Notes: a model not told the origin generated them from the letters alone. Numbered from the stretch's first letter, positions 25,749 to 35,071 are shown. The stretch is DNA of 64,000 bases from Gemmatimonadota bacterium (GCA_028287345.1 JAQBPV010000442.1:1-64000), one strand, 5' to 3'. Numbers and translations are program-made.

Positions 25749-25829
25749 CGGCAGTTCTGCAGGATCGGTTGCCAAGTACGTCTCGCCGGTGAGGAGGGAC
25801 GAGAAACGCCTGCGGGAGGATCATGCTGC

Positions 25830-25862
25830 GCTATCCGCGTCAAGGCATGCGACGCGGATAGC
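25830..25862. repeat. 12-base perfect inverted repeat upstream of the ECF sigma gene
   Basis: GCTATCCGCGTC (25830-25841) pairs with GACGCGGATAGC (25851-25862) across a 9-base loop. It lies about 80-115 bases upstream of the sigma start and about 70 bases beyond the stop of the YfiM-like gene. It could be a terminator for the preceding transcript, an operator for the sigma gene, or a member of the dispersed ATCCGCGTC repeat family. No T-run follows. Confidence 0.6.
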
Positions 25863-25931
25863 ATCCTCTACGGTGATCCCGCTCAGGACGTTGACGGACT
25901 TGTCAGAATGTTCGTTCGCGCGTGATGTGAA

Positions 25932-26243
25932 TCAGCGTCGCGTTTGTGCGAGCAATACGCTCGCGGCACCAGCGCCAGCGGCGTCCCATGTGAGGTCTCG
26001 CACGCTGAACTCTCCCTTCACGCGAAGGTCGTGCAACTCCTTCCCGACGCCCACTGCCGCCGTCGTCACCGATGCACCGGCGAGCGCCGCTCCGTGGTTC
26101 AGGCCTGAGGTTCGAAGCGCGCCATACGACATGCTTTGCACGAACGCCGACGTGAAGAAATGCTTCACCTTGTCCTCGGCCAACCATCGATCGCTCGGAA
26201 GTGACGCCGGGTTCAGCGAGAAGACCAGCCAGAGTCCGCGCAT
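25932..26243 (-). CDS. YfiM/DUF2279-like small protein
   Basis: This 103-residue protein contains SDRWLAEDKVKHFFTSAF (about residues 17-34) and GVGKELHDL (about 65-73), the DKxxHF and GxxKExxD pattern of YfiM/DUF2279 proteins. It is a small, probably envelope-associated protein of unknown function. A hydrophobic segment precedes the motif and two more Ala/Gly-rich segments follow. The ATG at 26243 overlaps the stop of the uracil-DNA glycosylase by one base (TGATG). The frame is open upstream to 26534, but that is an antisense-like extension through the neighbouring gene. It is the last gene of the mtnA-udg operon. Family assignment is by motif only. Confidence 0.7.
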   Translation of the reverse strand: MRGLWLVFSLNPASLPSDRWLAEDKVKHFFTSAFVQSMSYGALRTSGLNHGAALAGASVTTAAVGVGKELHDLRVKGEFSVRDLTWDAAGAGAASVLLAQTRR

Positions 26244-26893
26244 CAGGCCACGCTCCGTTGCGGTCGGCGCAACGCGAATCGTTGGCCAATCAAGTGAAGC
26301 GAGCGATCGAGCAACTCGCGATGTTCGGGCGCATGAATCCAACTGCTCGCACCACTCGGATGCGGCAGCGGTATCACGATCGAATTGCCTCCCTCGTGCT
26401 CGACCTCGTGCTCCCGACCGACCGCCGCGTCGAGCGGGAGAGGGCCAAGGAACCGATCGATCGCCAGCCGTCCGACGGGGATGATGAGCGGAGGACGAAT
26501 GATGCGCAGCTCGTCGGCCAGCCAATCGCCACACTTCACCCGCTCAGCCGGCGAGGGTACGCGGTCCCCTCGGCCACCGGCATGCGGGCCCGGATAGCAG
26601 CGCGTGATCGCGGAGATGTAGAGCCATTCGCGAGCAGTCGGTTCGTCGAGACCGGCGAGCTCGAGCCACCGGAAGAGTGTTTTTCCGGCGCGGCCGGCGA
26701 AGGGCGGTCCGCCACCCATCTCGACCTGTCCGGGCGCCTGCCCCACGAGCATAGCCCGCGGTGCGCGCGCGGACGAGACGATCGGCACCACGCCAGCGCT
26801 GTTGCTGCACCGGCGACAACCTGCGAGGCGATCACAGTGCGCGTCGAGTGCCTGAGCGAGCGCGAGTGGAGCGCGGGACGAAGTTCGAGCCAT
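26243..26893 (-). CDS. Uracil-DNA glycosylase, iron-sulfur family 4/5 type
   Basis: This 216-residue DNA repair enzyme removes uracil from DNA. Motif A, VGQAPGQVEMGGGPPFAGRA, and motif B, LPHPSG, are present. Cysteines in CRRC near the N-terminus, in ITRCYPG and in VKCGDWL are placed to ligate the 4Fe-4S cluster of family 4/5 enzymes. The position corresponding to the catalytic acid or amide of family 4 reads Gln/Glu in this motif, so exact subfamily assignment needs an alignment. I chose the ATG at 26893 (MARTSSR), which lies 7 bases after the mtnA stop. An upstream start at 26944 would overlap mtnA. Confidence 0.83.
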   Translation of the reverse strand: MARTSSRAPLALAQALDAHCDRLAGCRRCSNSAGVVPIVSSARAPRAMLVGQAPGQVEMGGGPPFAGRAGKTLFRWLELAGLDEPTAREWLYISAITRCYPGPHAGGRGDRVPSPAERVKCGDWLADELRIIRPPLIIPVGRLAIDRFLGPLPLDAAVGREHEVEHEGGNSIVIPLPHPSGASSWIHAPEHRELLDRSLHLIGQRFALRRPQRSVA

Positions 26894-26900
26894 CGAGTAT

Positions 26901-27956
26901 CTACCCGCCGGCGTCGGCCGAGTTTCCGCTCGCCCCGAATGCATATGGCGGCCTCACCACGCCATCGTCGGTGATGATCGCCGTGATGAGCTCTGCGGGC
27001 GTGACGTCGAATGCGGGATTGTACACCGATGCCTTCGCTGGCATGAGCAACCTTCCATTCCACTCGCGCAGCTCGTCGCCGTCGCGATGTTCGATCGTGA
27101 TGTCGCACCCACTCGCGGTCTTGACGTCCACGGTCGACTTCGGCGCCGCGACGTAGAAGGGAATGTCGTGGTAGCGTGCCGCGAGGGCGAGCGCGTATGT
27201 CCCGATCTTGTTCGCCACATCCCCGTTGGCGGCAATGCGGTCCGCACCGACGATGACCAGGTCGATGGCGCCGCCGCGCATCAGTGACGCCGCCATACCA
27301 TCGGCGAGGACGGTGACGTCAATGCCCGCCTGCGTCAGCTCCCACGCGGTGAGGCGACTGCCCTGCAGCAGCGGACGCGTCTCATTGGCGAAGACGTGCA
27401 CCCGTTTCCCTTGCTCCTTCGCCAGATAGATCGGCGCGAGGGCTGTACCGATGCCACCAGTCGCCAGCGCGCCGGCGTTGCAGTGTGTCAACACGCTCGC
27501 CATCTCGGGAATGAGCTCGACGCCGTGCTCCCCGATGCGCCGGCACATGGCGCGGTCCTCCTCGAGAATCGCGGTCGCCCCTGCCCGAAGCGCGTCGAGG
27601 ATCTCTCGGGGGCGTCCCGGGGTAGTTCGAGCGATACCACACATCCGCTCCATCGCCCAGGGCAGGTTCACGGCCGTGGGGCGCACACCACCGATGCGAT
27701 CACACAGCGCTTCCGCCGCAGCAATGAACTGCTCGCGCGTGTCTTCCGTGAGACGCGAGAGTGCGACGACCAAACCCATCGCCCCAGCGATGCCGATGGC
27801 GGGTGCACCGCGGACGGACAGCGTGAGAATCGCGTCGCAGACGTCATCGACGGTGCGCAGCTCACGGCGCACGAGCTCGTTCGGAAGCTGCCGCTGGTCG
27901 ATGATCTCGACAGCGTCTCCTTCCCCCGACCACCGCACCGCCTCGACGACCGTCAT
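26901..27956 (-). CDS. mtnA: S-methyl-5-thioribose-1-phosphate isomerase
   Basis: This 351-residue enzyme of the methionine salvage pathway converts methylthioribose-1-phosphate to methylthioribulose-1-phosphate. The substrate loop LSVRGAPAIGIAGAMG, the catalytic cysteine in LTHCNAGALATGG (about residues 156-168) and the catalytic aspartate in GADRIAANGDVANKIGTY (about 236) are all present, and the length is normal. It is the first gene of a three-gene minus-strand operon with udg and the YfiM-like gene. It is divergent from the M16 peptidase across 114 bases, which must hold both promoters. No other methionine salvage gene lies in the window. Confidence 0.95.
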   Translation of the reverse strand: MTVVEAVRWSGEGDAVEIIDQRQLPNELVRRELRTVDDVCDAILTLSVRGAPAIGIAGAMGLVVALSRLTEDTREQFIAAAEALCDRIGGVRPTAVNLPWAMERMCGIARTTPGRPREILDALRAGATAILEEDRAMCRRIGEHGVELIPEMASVLTHCNAGALATGGIGTALAPIYLAKEQGKRVHVFANETRPLLQGSRLTAWELTQAGIDVTVLADGMAASLMRGGAIDLVIVGADRIAANGDVANKIGTYALALAARYHDIPFYVAAPKSTVDVKTASGCDITIEHRDGDELREWNGRLLMPAKASVYNPAFDVTPAELITAIITDDGVVRPPYAFGASGNSADAGG

Positions 27957-28070
27957 ACTGGAAAGTTAGCCGACATCCTCACAACTTGGCTCAGGCACGG
28001 TTGCGCTCTCGTTCTTCGAAGTGTCGAACGTATTGCAACCTTTCTGCCTCTCATATTTCCCGACAACAAC

Positions 28071-30875
28071 ATGCGACTTCTCACGCGCCTCGCGGTGCTC
28101 CTCGTCACCGCGCTTCCTGTCGCGGCCCAATCCGTCGACCTGTCGGCGCGGCTTCCTCTCGATACGGCCGTCCTTCGCGGACAGTTGCCCAACGGCGTGC
28201 ACTACCTGATCCGCCGCAATGCGCTGCCACTCAAGCGCGCGGAGCTGCGACTCGTCGTGAATGCCGGCTCCATCCTCGAGGATGACGCGCAGCGCGGCGT
28301 CGCGCACTTCGTGGAGCACATGGCCTTCAACGGCACGAAGCGTTTTCCGAAGGCCGACATCGTGAACTTCCTCGAGCGCTCCGGTGGCCGGTTCGGGGCT
28401 GACCTCAACGCCTACACGTCGTTCGACGAGACCGTCTATCAGCTGCAGATCCCGACCGACACCGCGCGACTCGTCAACACGGCGCTCGACATCCTCGAGG
28501 ATTGGGCACACGACATCACCTTCGATCCCGCGGAGCTGAAGAAGGAGCGCGGCGTCGTCATCGAGGAGTGGCGCACTGGGCTCAGCGCCGAAACGCGCGT
28601 GCAGAACAAGCAGTTCCCCGTGATGCTGCACGGCTCCAAGTACGCGACGCGTCTTCCCATCGGCACGAAGGAGAATCTCGAAAAGTTTCCTGCGACGCTG
28701 GCGCAGAAGTTCTATCGCGACTGGTATCGTCCCGAGCTGATGACGGTCGTCGCGGTGGGTGACTTCGACGTCAAGGAGATGGAAGCGTCCATCCGCGAGC
28801 GGTTCGCGCGCATTCCCGCCTCCGTCAATCCGAAGCCGCGCGCGTACTCCAACGTGCCGAATCACCCGGAGACGCTCGTCTCCATCGAGACCGACAAGGA
28901 GTACCCGAACTCCTCGGTTACGCTGATGTGGCTCAGGGAGCGCGACAGCACGCGCACCGTTGCCGACATGCGGCGGCAATTCATCTCGTCGCTCTACGAC
29001 GGCATGGTCAACGCCCGCTTCGGTGAGCTCTCGCAGCGGCCCGACGCGCCGTTTGCCTATGCCGGATCGGGACGCGGCTCGTTCGTTCGCACGAAGGATG
29101 TCTACCAGCTCTATGCCGGTGTGAAGGAAAGCGGCTTCGAGAGCGCAGCTGAGGCGCTGCTCGCCGAAGCAGAGCGCATCACGCGATTCGGCTTCACGCA
29201 GACGGAGCTCGATCGTCTCCGCACCAACTACCTGCGCAGCCTCGAGCAGATGTATGCAGAGCGCACGAAGACCAACTCGTCGGCGTTCGCGGGTCAGTAC
29301 GCCAACGCCGCGCTGACAGGTGCGCCGATCATCGGCATTGCGAACCAGCAGGCGCTGGCGAAACAGCTGTTGCCCACGATCACGCTCGCCGAGGTGAATG
29401 CGCTGGCGAAGTCGTCGTTCACGGCGAGCAATCGCGTGGTCCTCGTTGCGGCGCCGGCGAAAGCCGAAGTGAAGGTGCCCACGAGCAGGGCAATGCTCGC
29501 CGTATTCGACAAGGCGAAGGGTTCGAAGCTCACCGCGTTCGTCGACTCGACCTCCGATTCGCCGCTCGTGCCGACGCCACCAACCCCGGGAAAGGTCGTT
29601 TCCGAGCGCACCATCGACGGTACCGACATCATCGAATGGAAGCTGTCGAACGGTGCGCGCATGTTGCTGAAGCCGACCGACTTCAAGGAAGACGAGGTGC
29701 TGTTCTCGGCCAACAGCCCGGGCGGTGCGTCGCTGGTATCGGACAAGGACGTCATCAACGCGGACTTGAGCAGCATCATCATGTCGATCGGCGGCGTCGG
29801 TGATTTCAACCAGATCACGCTCGGCAAGAAGCTGACGGGCAAGCGCGCCGGCGCACGGGCGGCGCTGTTCGAGAGCGCGGAGACGCTCAGTGGCTCGGCG
29901 TCGGTGAAGGACATCGAGACGATGTTCCAGCTCGTGTGGCTCCGCGTGACACAACCACGGGTCGACTCGAGCGCGTTCGTCGCGTTCAAGAACCAGATGC
30001 GCTCGGTGATGGCGAACCAGCGGAACACGCCCGAGGCCGTGTTCGAGGACACGATCACCGTCACGATGGCGCAGCATCATCCGCGCGTCTACATCGTCTC
30101 GCCGGAGCTTCTCGATTCTGTCGATCTTCGGCGCGCACTTGCGATATACCGTGAGCGGTATGCCGACGGCGGCGCGTTCACGTTCTTCCTCGTCGGCAGC
30201 TTCAAGCCGGATTCGGTGCGACCGTTGGTCGAGCGCTACATCGCTTCCCTTCCGTCATTGAATCGCAACGAGAAGGCGCGCGACGTGGGAATTCGTCCAC
30301 CCGCCGGCGTGGTGGAAAGGACGGTGCGCATGGGCGTCGAGGCAAAGGCGCAGACGCAGCTCGTCTTCACCGGCGAGTGCAAGTACAGCTACGAGAACCG
30401 CGTCGTACTCGGTGCGCTGCGCGACCTGCTCGACATCCGGCTGCGCGAAGCACTGCGCGAGGACAAGGGCGGCACGTATGGCGTGAGCGTCGGTGGATCG
30501 TGTCACCGCGTGCCGAGGGAGCACTACGAGATCAACCTGTCGTTCGGCAGTGCTCCGGAGCGAGTGGACGAGTTGGTGAAGGAGGTGTTCGCGGTGATCG
30601 ACAGCGTGAAGGCAGGCATCGTGAGCGACTCGAATCTCATCAAGGTGAAGGAGATTCCGCTGCGCTCGCACGAGACAGCCCTTCGCCAGAACGGTGCGTG
30701 GATCTCCGCCATGGCCGACGCGGATGAAGACGGCCGCGACCAGCGTGACTTCCTGAGACTCCCGGAGCTCATCAACGGCGTGACGCGTGAGAAACTGCGC
30801 GACGCAGCGCGGCTGTATCTGCGCAAGGATCAGTATGCGCGTTTCACATTGCTTCCTGCTGCAAAGACAAAATAA
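28071..30875 (+). CDS. Secreted M16 zinc metallopeptidase, two-domain (PqqL-like)
   Basis: This 934-residue protein has a signal peptide (MRLLTRLAVLLVTALPVAAQ). The inverted zinc motif HFVEH is in RGVAHFVEHMAFNGT (about residues 80-94), and the downstream glutamate is in ERGVVIEEWR. The second half is a non-catalytic M16 repeat. PqqL-like members digest peptides in the periplasm, sometimes together with TonB uptake systems. The start is the ATG at 28071; the frame is open far upstream (27396), but that overlaps mtnA on the other strand. It is a single gene with a convergent neighbour 39 bases downstream. A large antisense frame over it is a codon-bias shadow. Confidence 0.92.
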   Translation: MRLLTRLAVLLVTALPVAAQSVDLSARLPLDTAVLRGQLPNGVHYLIRRNALPLKRAELRLVVNAGSILEDDAQRGVAHFVEHMAFNGTKRFPKADIVNFLERSGGRFGADLNAYTSFDETVYQLQIPTDTARLVNTALDILEDWAHDITFDPAELKKERGVVIEEWRTGLSAETRVQNKQFPVMLHGSKYATRLPIGTKENLEKFPATLAQKFYRDWYRPELMTVVAVGDFDVKEMEASIRERFARIPASVNPKPRAYSNVPNHPETLVSIETDKEYPNSSVTLMWLRERDSTRTVADMRRQFISSLYDGMVNARFGELSQRPDAPFAYAGSGRGSFVRTKDVYQLYAGVKESGFESAAEALLAEAERITRFGFTQTELDRLRTNYLRSLEQMYAERTKTNSSAFAGQYANAALTGAPIIGIANQQALAKQLLPTITLAEVNALAKSSFTASNRVVLVAAPAKAEVKVPTSRAMLAVFDKAKGSKLTAFVDSTSDSPLVPTPPTPGKVVSERTIDGTDIIEWKLSNGARMLLKPTDFKEDEVLFSANSPGGASLVSDKDVINADLSSIIMSIGGVGDFNQITLGKKLTGKRAGARAALFESAETLSGSASVKDIETMFQLVWLRVTQPRVDSSAFVAFKNQMRSVMANQRNTPEAVFEDTITVTMAQHHPRVYIVSPELLDSVDLRRALAIYRERYADGGAFTFFLVGSFKPDSVRPLVERYIASLPSLNRNEKARDVGIRPPAGVVERTVRMGVEAKAQTQLVFTGECKYSYENRVVLGALRDLLDIRLREALREDKGGTYGVSVGGSCHRVPREHYEINLSFGSAPERVDELVKEVFAVIDSVKAGIVSDSNLIKVKEIPLRSHETALRQNGAWISAMADADEDGRDQRDFLRLPELINGVTREKLRDAARLYLRKDQYARFTLLPAAKTK

Positions 30876-30914
30876 GCTGTCGCCTCGAGCACTACGGCCT
30901 TACTGCAGCTGCTC

Positions 30915-32717
30915 TTACTGACGCATCGCGCCGTGGAGCGCTGCGCGACGAGAGAGCAGCGCAGAGTCCGCCGCGCTGTGCTTGAGCCCCACCGCGTACG
31001 CCGAGTCAGCGGCCGCCGGCCGGCCCAGCTGCTCCAGCGCAACGCCCAGGAACAGCGCAGCCACCGACGCCGACTCCGAATGCAGTAGTGATGACGCTGC
31101 GCGGACCACCGCTTCCGGACCGGCCGCGCGTCCCACCGCATCGAGATACAGCGCAATGAAGCCAGGTTCCGCGCGCGCGTCGCCGTCCTTGAGCAACGGC
31201 GCCAGTGTATTCGCCGCCGGCCCGAATCTTCCCGCCGAGTACATCGCCTGGCCGACCTCGAACCGCAGTTGTCGATCGGCCGGCGCCATCGCGAACGCAC
31301 GCTCGAGCAACTCGAGCGCGCGTGCCGTGTCGCCTCGAGCGCGCGCGTCCATGCCGAGCAGCTTGTAGCTCAGATGCTCACTCGGCTGCGACTCGGCCAA
31401 TCGCAACCAGAGCGAGCGATGGCTGGTCCACGCGATCGCGTAGTGCGTGCCGACGAGCATCGCGCGTCCGATCACGATCGCGATGATCACCGTCGCCAGC
31501 CGTCGGCCGAACTGCGGCAGACTGTCGAGCCCCCACGCGATGGCGAAGGCGACGCCGACCGTCGCGCCGAACAGCGTGCGATCGGAAAGGATCTGTCCCG
31601 TGGCCGCCAGGAGGTTGGACGCCGGAAAGTACGTCAGCATCACCCACCCCAATGCGACGAGCGGCCGGCGATCGCCGCGGCGAGCGACCGCGATACAGAT
31701 CGTCGCCAGCGCGATGACGATGGCGCCGCTGAGCAGCGCGAGTCCCGAACGGTGCGCAGGAAAGATGCTCGGCCCATAAAAGGGAGAGAGTCCCGTCGGC
31801 CACACCAGCATGCCGACGATGCGCGGCCACAGCGACAGCATCGCTGTCACACGCTCGGAGCCGGAGAGTGAGCTCAATCCCTGCGCTGCAATGGAGCCAT
31901 GCGACACCGGCGCGCCGAGGACGACCACGCGTGCCATCAACACGATCCCTACACCGACGAGCGCAGCGAGCCAGGCGCGCACGTTTCGCTGCACGAAGCG
32001 GCCGAGTGCCTCCGGCTGCCCATTGCGTCGCCAGCCCCACACGGTAAGAGCGGCGAGCGGCACGGACAGTAAACCCGATTCCTTCGCGCCGATCGCCGCT
32101 GCGGCGAGCAGGCCGATGCCCATTGCGCGCAGCCAGTCGCGTCGCTTGTCGCCTGGCGTCGGCTGGAATGAACCAATCGCCCAGACGAGTGCGACGGTAC
32201 AGATCACCATCACCAATTCGGAGCTGTTCGCGACGCTCGCAATGGCCTCGACGTGAAGCGGCTGTGTAGCGAACCACGCCGCACCCACCAGCGCCGCACC
32301 AGCCCCGACGCCTCGGCGCAGCATCCACCACACGCCCAGCGCGGCGATGGCGGCGAGCACCAGCGCGTACAAGTGCATCGCGCGCGCGGAGCCGCCGGTG
32401 AGATTCCACACCGTGGCCAACAGCGCCATGTGCAGCGGACGATAGAGGCCGAGTGCGTCGACGCCTTCCGTCGGCCAGTAGGGCTGCGACCATACATGAA
32501 CGATGGCGCCCCATCCGCGCAGGAACACGTTGTCGCGAATGATCGTCGTGTCGTCATAGACGAACGGCGCGCGCAGCGTCGGGAGCAACGGGCCGATCGC
32601 GAGAATGGCAAGCGCGAGCGCCGCACCAAGTCTTCGTCGCGCCGACGCGCCGCCTCCTGCTGCAGGCGGCGAGGCCGTGCGCGGCTCGGAGTCGGTGTCA
32701 CGCGAGGAGTGAGTCAC
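30915..32717 (-). CDS. Polytopic membrane glycosyltransferase-like protein with C-terminal TPR repeats (TMTC-like)
   Basis: This 600-residue protein has a hydrophilic N-terminus, about ten or more membrane segments (residues 28-440) and a C-terminal soluble part with TPR-like helices (about 455-600, with GDTARALELLERAFAMAPAD). The first periplasmic loop carries FVYDDTTIIRDN, the acidic motif typical of GT-C transferases, followed by YRPLHMALL. The arrangement resembles TMTC/PMT-type lipid-linked sugar transferases, which modify exported proteins or envelope components. It starts with ATG at 32717 and is divergent from the M15-like lipoprotein gene. The sugar donor and acceptor are unknown. 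Confidence 0.75.
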   Translation of the reverse strand: MTHSSRDTDSEPRTASPPAAGGGASARRRLGAALALAILAIGPLLPTLRAPFVYDDTTIIRDNVFLRGWGAIVHVWSQPYWPTEGVDALGLYRPLHMALLATVWNLTGGSARAMHLYALVLAAIAALGVWWMLRRGVGAGAALVGAAWFATQPLHVEAIASVANSSELVMVICTVALVWAIGSFQPTPGDKRRDWLRAMGIGLLAAAAIGAKESGLLSVPLAALTVWGWRRNGQPEALGRFVQRNVRAWLAALVGVGIVLMARVVVLGAPVSHGSIAAQGLSSLSGSERVTAMLSLWPRIVGMLVWPTGLSPFYGPSIFPAHRSGLALLSGAIVIALATICIAVARRGDRRPLVALGWVMLTYFPASNLLAATGQILSDRTLFGATVGVAFAIAWGLDSLPQFGRRLATVIIAIVIGRAMLVGTHYAIAWTSHRSLWLRLAESQPSEHLSYKLLGMDARARGDTARALELLERAFAMAPADRQLRFEVGQAMYSAGRFGPAANTLAPLLKDGDARAEPGFIALYLDAVGRAAGPEAVVRAASSLLHSESASVAALFLGVALEQLGRPAAADSAYAVGLKHSAADSALLSRRAALHGAMRQ

Positions 32718-32844
32718 TAAGCGTGAAGGTAGCCGTCCTCAGCCAGTGAAGCCATCGAGACCGCTAACGGTGGCACGCAACTTTAGGTGAATTGGCGGGG
32801 GGTGAATCGCTGCTTTGTCATGAGAAACCCAGTGGGAGAATTCC

Positions 32845-33768
32845 TTGCGATTGGCCATGTGGCTCGGCTGCGGCATCGCGATGATCGTGCTCGTATCGTC
32901 CTGCGGAGACGCTCAGTCGCCAACGACGGGCTCGGCGCGAATGTCGGCATTTTCATCGTCGGACACCGCGACGCCGCCCTACGTCGGCGTGGACGCACGC
33001 GGCGTTCCTCACTATGCGCGCGTGACTCTCTCCGACGACGATCGCCAACTTCTTCGCAAGGTCTACGGCGTGGAGGACCCCGGCCGGCTTTACGTTTCTG
33101 ATTCGTCGGAGGATAGGCTCCTCAAGTACGACACGCAGATCAAGCGCTGCCAGACATGCTACGTGAACTCGTACCGGATCGGCTTCCACTCCGTGCGCCG
33201 TCCGGGCGAGACGTGGGAAGCGCTGGAACGCCGAGTGCGCAGCATGCGACTCGCCGATTTCCCGCCCTCGGCGCGCATGGCGACGACCTCCATCCGCGCG
33301 CTCGATCCCGCAGTGTCCGCCAGATTCGACAGCCTCCTTTCCGAAGGGCGACGCCTCGGCTTCGTGCTGCATGTCGCCGACACCTATCGCTCTCCCGAGC
33401 GCGAGGCGTACCTCATGTGGAAGGGAGGTGGGCGCACGCATACGCTGACATCTCTCCATTCCTACGGTCGCGCGATCGATGTCGTCGTCGGAGACGGAAA
33501 CACCAGGCACGCGTCCACCCGCCAACACTGGATCGCGTTTCGACGTTGGGTCACCAGTTACGATGGCCATGACTTTCGCGTGCTCGGCACTCCCGAGCGG
33601 ACATGGGATTGGGGTCACATCGAGTTGCCCGGCGCGGATATCGGTTTGCCCACCATCCAGGCGGCAATCGCTCGCGCGCGACGCTGTCAAAGCGGCGTTA
33701 CCGGAGAGACGCCATGCGACTTTCCTCCGCACCTCGACCCGTCCGTTGCCGTCCGGCCCTCACCTTAG
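32845..33768 (+). CDS. M15-like (VanY/D,D-carboxypeptidase-related) lipoprotein
   Basis: This 307-residue lipoprotein has a lipobox in IVLVSSCGD (Cys about 20). The C-terminal half has the M15 zinc pattern: THTLTSLHSYGRAIDVVVGD (first His and Asp six residues apart) and TWDWGHIELPG with the second His. DTYRSPEREAYLMWKGGG also matches the substrate-side motif. Such enzymes cut D-Ala or peptide crosslinks in peptidoglycan. The TTG start at 32845 is preceded by GGGAG six bases away; an ATG four codons later (32857) is possible. It ends 4 bases inside the convergent topoisomerase gene. A short CQTC motif around residue 100 may form a disulfide. Confidence 0.8.
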   Translation: MRLAMWLGCGIAMIVLVSSCGDAQSPTTGSARMSAFSSSDTATPPYVGVDARGVPHYARVTLSDDDRQLLRKVYGVEDPGRLYVSDSSEDRLLKYDTQIKRCQTCYVNSYRIGFHSVRRPGETWEALERRVRSMRLADFPPSARMATTSIRALDPAVSARFDSLLSEGRRLGFVLHVADTYRSPEREAYLMWKGGGRTHTLTSLHSYGRAIDVVVGDGNTRHASTRQHWIAFRRWVTSYDGHDFRVLGTPERTWDWGHIELPGADIGLPTIQAAIARARRCQSGVTGETPCDFPPHLDPSVAVRPSP

Positions 33769-34766
33769 GCGCGCGTGCGTTTCCGTCGTTCGGGAAAGTG
33801 CGCGTCGAGGAAGCGGATCAGCGCTCGCTCCTCCGGCGAGTGCGCATACACGTCCGCACGTGACGCATAACTCGCCGGAAGCTTGATCGTCTCGCCATCA
33901 TCCACATAGCGCGCAATGACCATCGGATGCACGTACGATGATCGACAGATGGCCGGCGTGTTTCCCAACTCGGATGCCACGAGCCGCATCGTCGTGGCGA
34001 CGTTGCGCTTCGCCTCGGTCGGCGAGTCCGCCGGCCCCAACTCGGCCAGCACCGTCGCGGCGCGCAGCGTGCCGCCCCACGTACGAAAGTCCTTCGCGCT
34101 GTAATCGACGCCCAACGTCTCGTGGAGGTATGCGTTGACATCGCGCGAAGTGAGGTCGCGCCACTTACGGCCGTCCTGATAGCGGAAGAGGCGCGCTCCT
34201 GGCATGGTCATGTAGCGCTTCACGAGCCGTGTCAGCTCCCGATTGGCGACCACTTGCCGCTGCTTGATCGACTTCTTGCCCACGTAGTTGAAGACCGCTC
34301 GGCCGTCGGCGACCTGTACGTGGCGCTTGCGCAGCGTCGCGATGCCGAAGGTCTTGTTCTCCGTCGCGTACTTCTCGCTGCCGATGCGAAAGAAGCTCTC
34401 GCTGATGAGGCGCACGACTGCGGCCGCCGCCGCGCGGCGCGACGGGGTCCGCGATGCCGCATGCGTGCGGATGCGCTTCCGCAATTCCGGAAGCTCCTTC
34501 GCCATCTCGCGCACTCGATAGTACTTGCGCAGTTGTCCGCGCTCTACGGCGCGCGTGTGGTAGCGATACTGCTTTCGCCCCTTCGCATCGAGCCCCCATG
34601 CCTGCACCTCGGCGCTCGCGCTCGCGGCGATGTGTACGTTCGTCCACGCTGGCGGTACGGCGAGCAGGCGAATACGCTCGAGCGTTCGTTCGTCACGCAC
34701 TGGCTTGTCGTTTCGGGCATATCGAAATCTCGTCTTGCCACCTTCACGCGTGATCCATTCTGCCAT
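33765..34766 (-). CDS. DNA topoisomerase IB (poxvirus/bacterial type)
   Basis: This 333-residue enzyme relaxes supercoils by transient 3'-phosphotyrosine cleavage. The N-terminal domain includes WITREGGKTRFRYA and VPPAWTNVHI. The catalytic domain has LRKRHVQV, FNYVGKKS, WGGTLRAA and the active tyrosine (Tyr278) in CRSSYVHP. Length and motifs fit the short bacterial form. The ATG is at 34766. Its last codons overlap by 4 bases the convergent M15-like gene, so the two transcripts interfere unless they terminate inside each other. Upstream is a 305-base AT-rich gap shared with the enoyl-CoA hydratase promoter. Confidence 0.93.
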   Translation of the reverse strand: MAEWITREGGKTRFRYARNDKPVRDERTLERIRLLAVPPAWTNVHIAASASAEVQAWGLDAKGRKQYRYHTRAVERGQLRKYYRVREMAKELPELRKRIRTHAASRTPSRRAAAAAVVRLISESFFRIGSEKYATENKTFGIATLRKRHVQVADGRAVFNYVGKKSIKQRQVVANRELTRLVKRYMTMPGARLFRYQDGRKWRDLTSRDVNAYLHETLGVDYSAKDFRTWGGTLRAATVLAELGPADSPTEAKRNVATTMRLVASELGNTPAICRSSYVHPMVIARYVDDGETIKLPASYASRADVYAHSPEERALIRFLDAHFPERRKRTRA

Positions 34767-35071
34767 GGCGGGCTGGAGGGCAAGTTGTGGTCCGTTTGGT
34801 ATCTTCCAGTCAGACTGGCTTCCGCCTGTCAGGCTTCACTCTCAACCAACCGACAGCAACACCAACAGCAACTGACTGACTTGAATTCTTGAATTTTTGG
34901 AATTTGATCTCTGTTGCGCAGCGTTGATGAGCGCCCGACGCAGTGCTGACGCAGTCAATTCCCATAATTCTTTTTCAATACTTTGAAATTCTAGTCCTTC
35001 TTGTTTCCTGTTCGTTGGTCTGAGTGAACTACCAGCGGCAACGAACCGTCCCGATGCCCTCGATAGCACCA
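34767..35071. other. AT-rich divergent intergenic region
   Basis: This gap of about 305 bases separates divergent topoisomerase IB and enoyl-CoA hydratase genes and must hold promoters for both. Its middle (about 34875-35010) is clearly richer in A and T than the flanking genes. It contains related GAATTC/GGAATTT/GAAATTC segments (34882-34906 and 34955-34992). I see no DnaA box matching TTATNCACA, no RNA gene and no convincing -35/-10 pair. It may be an unwinding-prone promoter region or a remnant of acquired DNA. Confidence 0.45.

Noticed and set aside
27966-30080. 704-codon minus-strand open frame opposite the M16 peptidase gene
   Set aside because: Its product is Arg/His/Glu-rich with no motif, the typical shadow of a GC-rich gene; the plus strand encodes a complete M16 peptidase with signal peptide and zinc motif.
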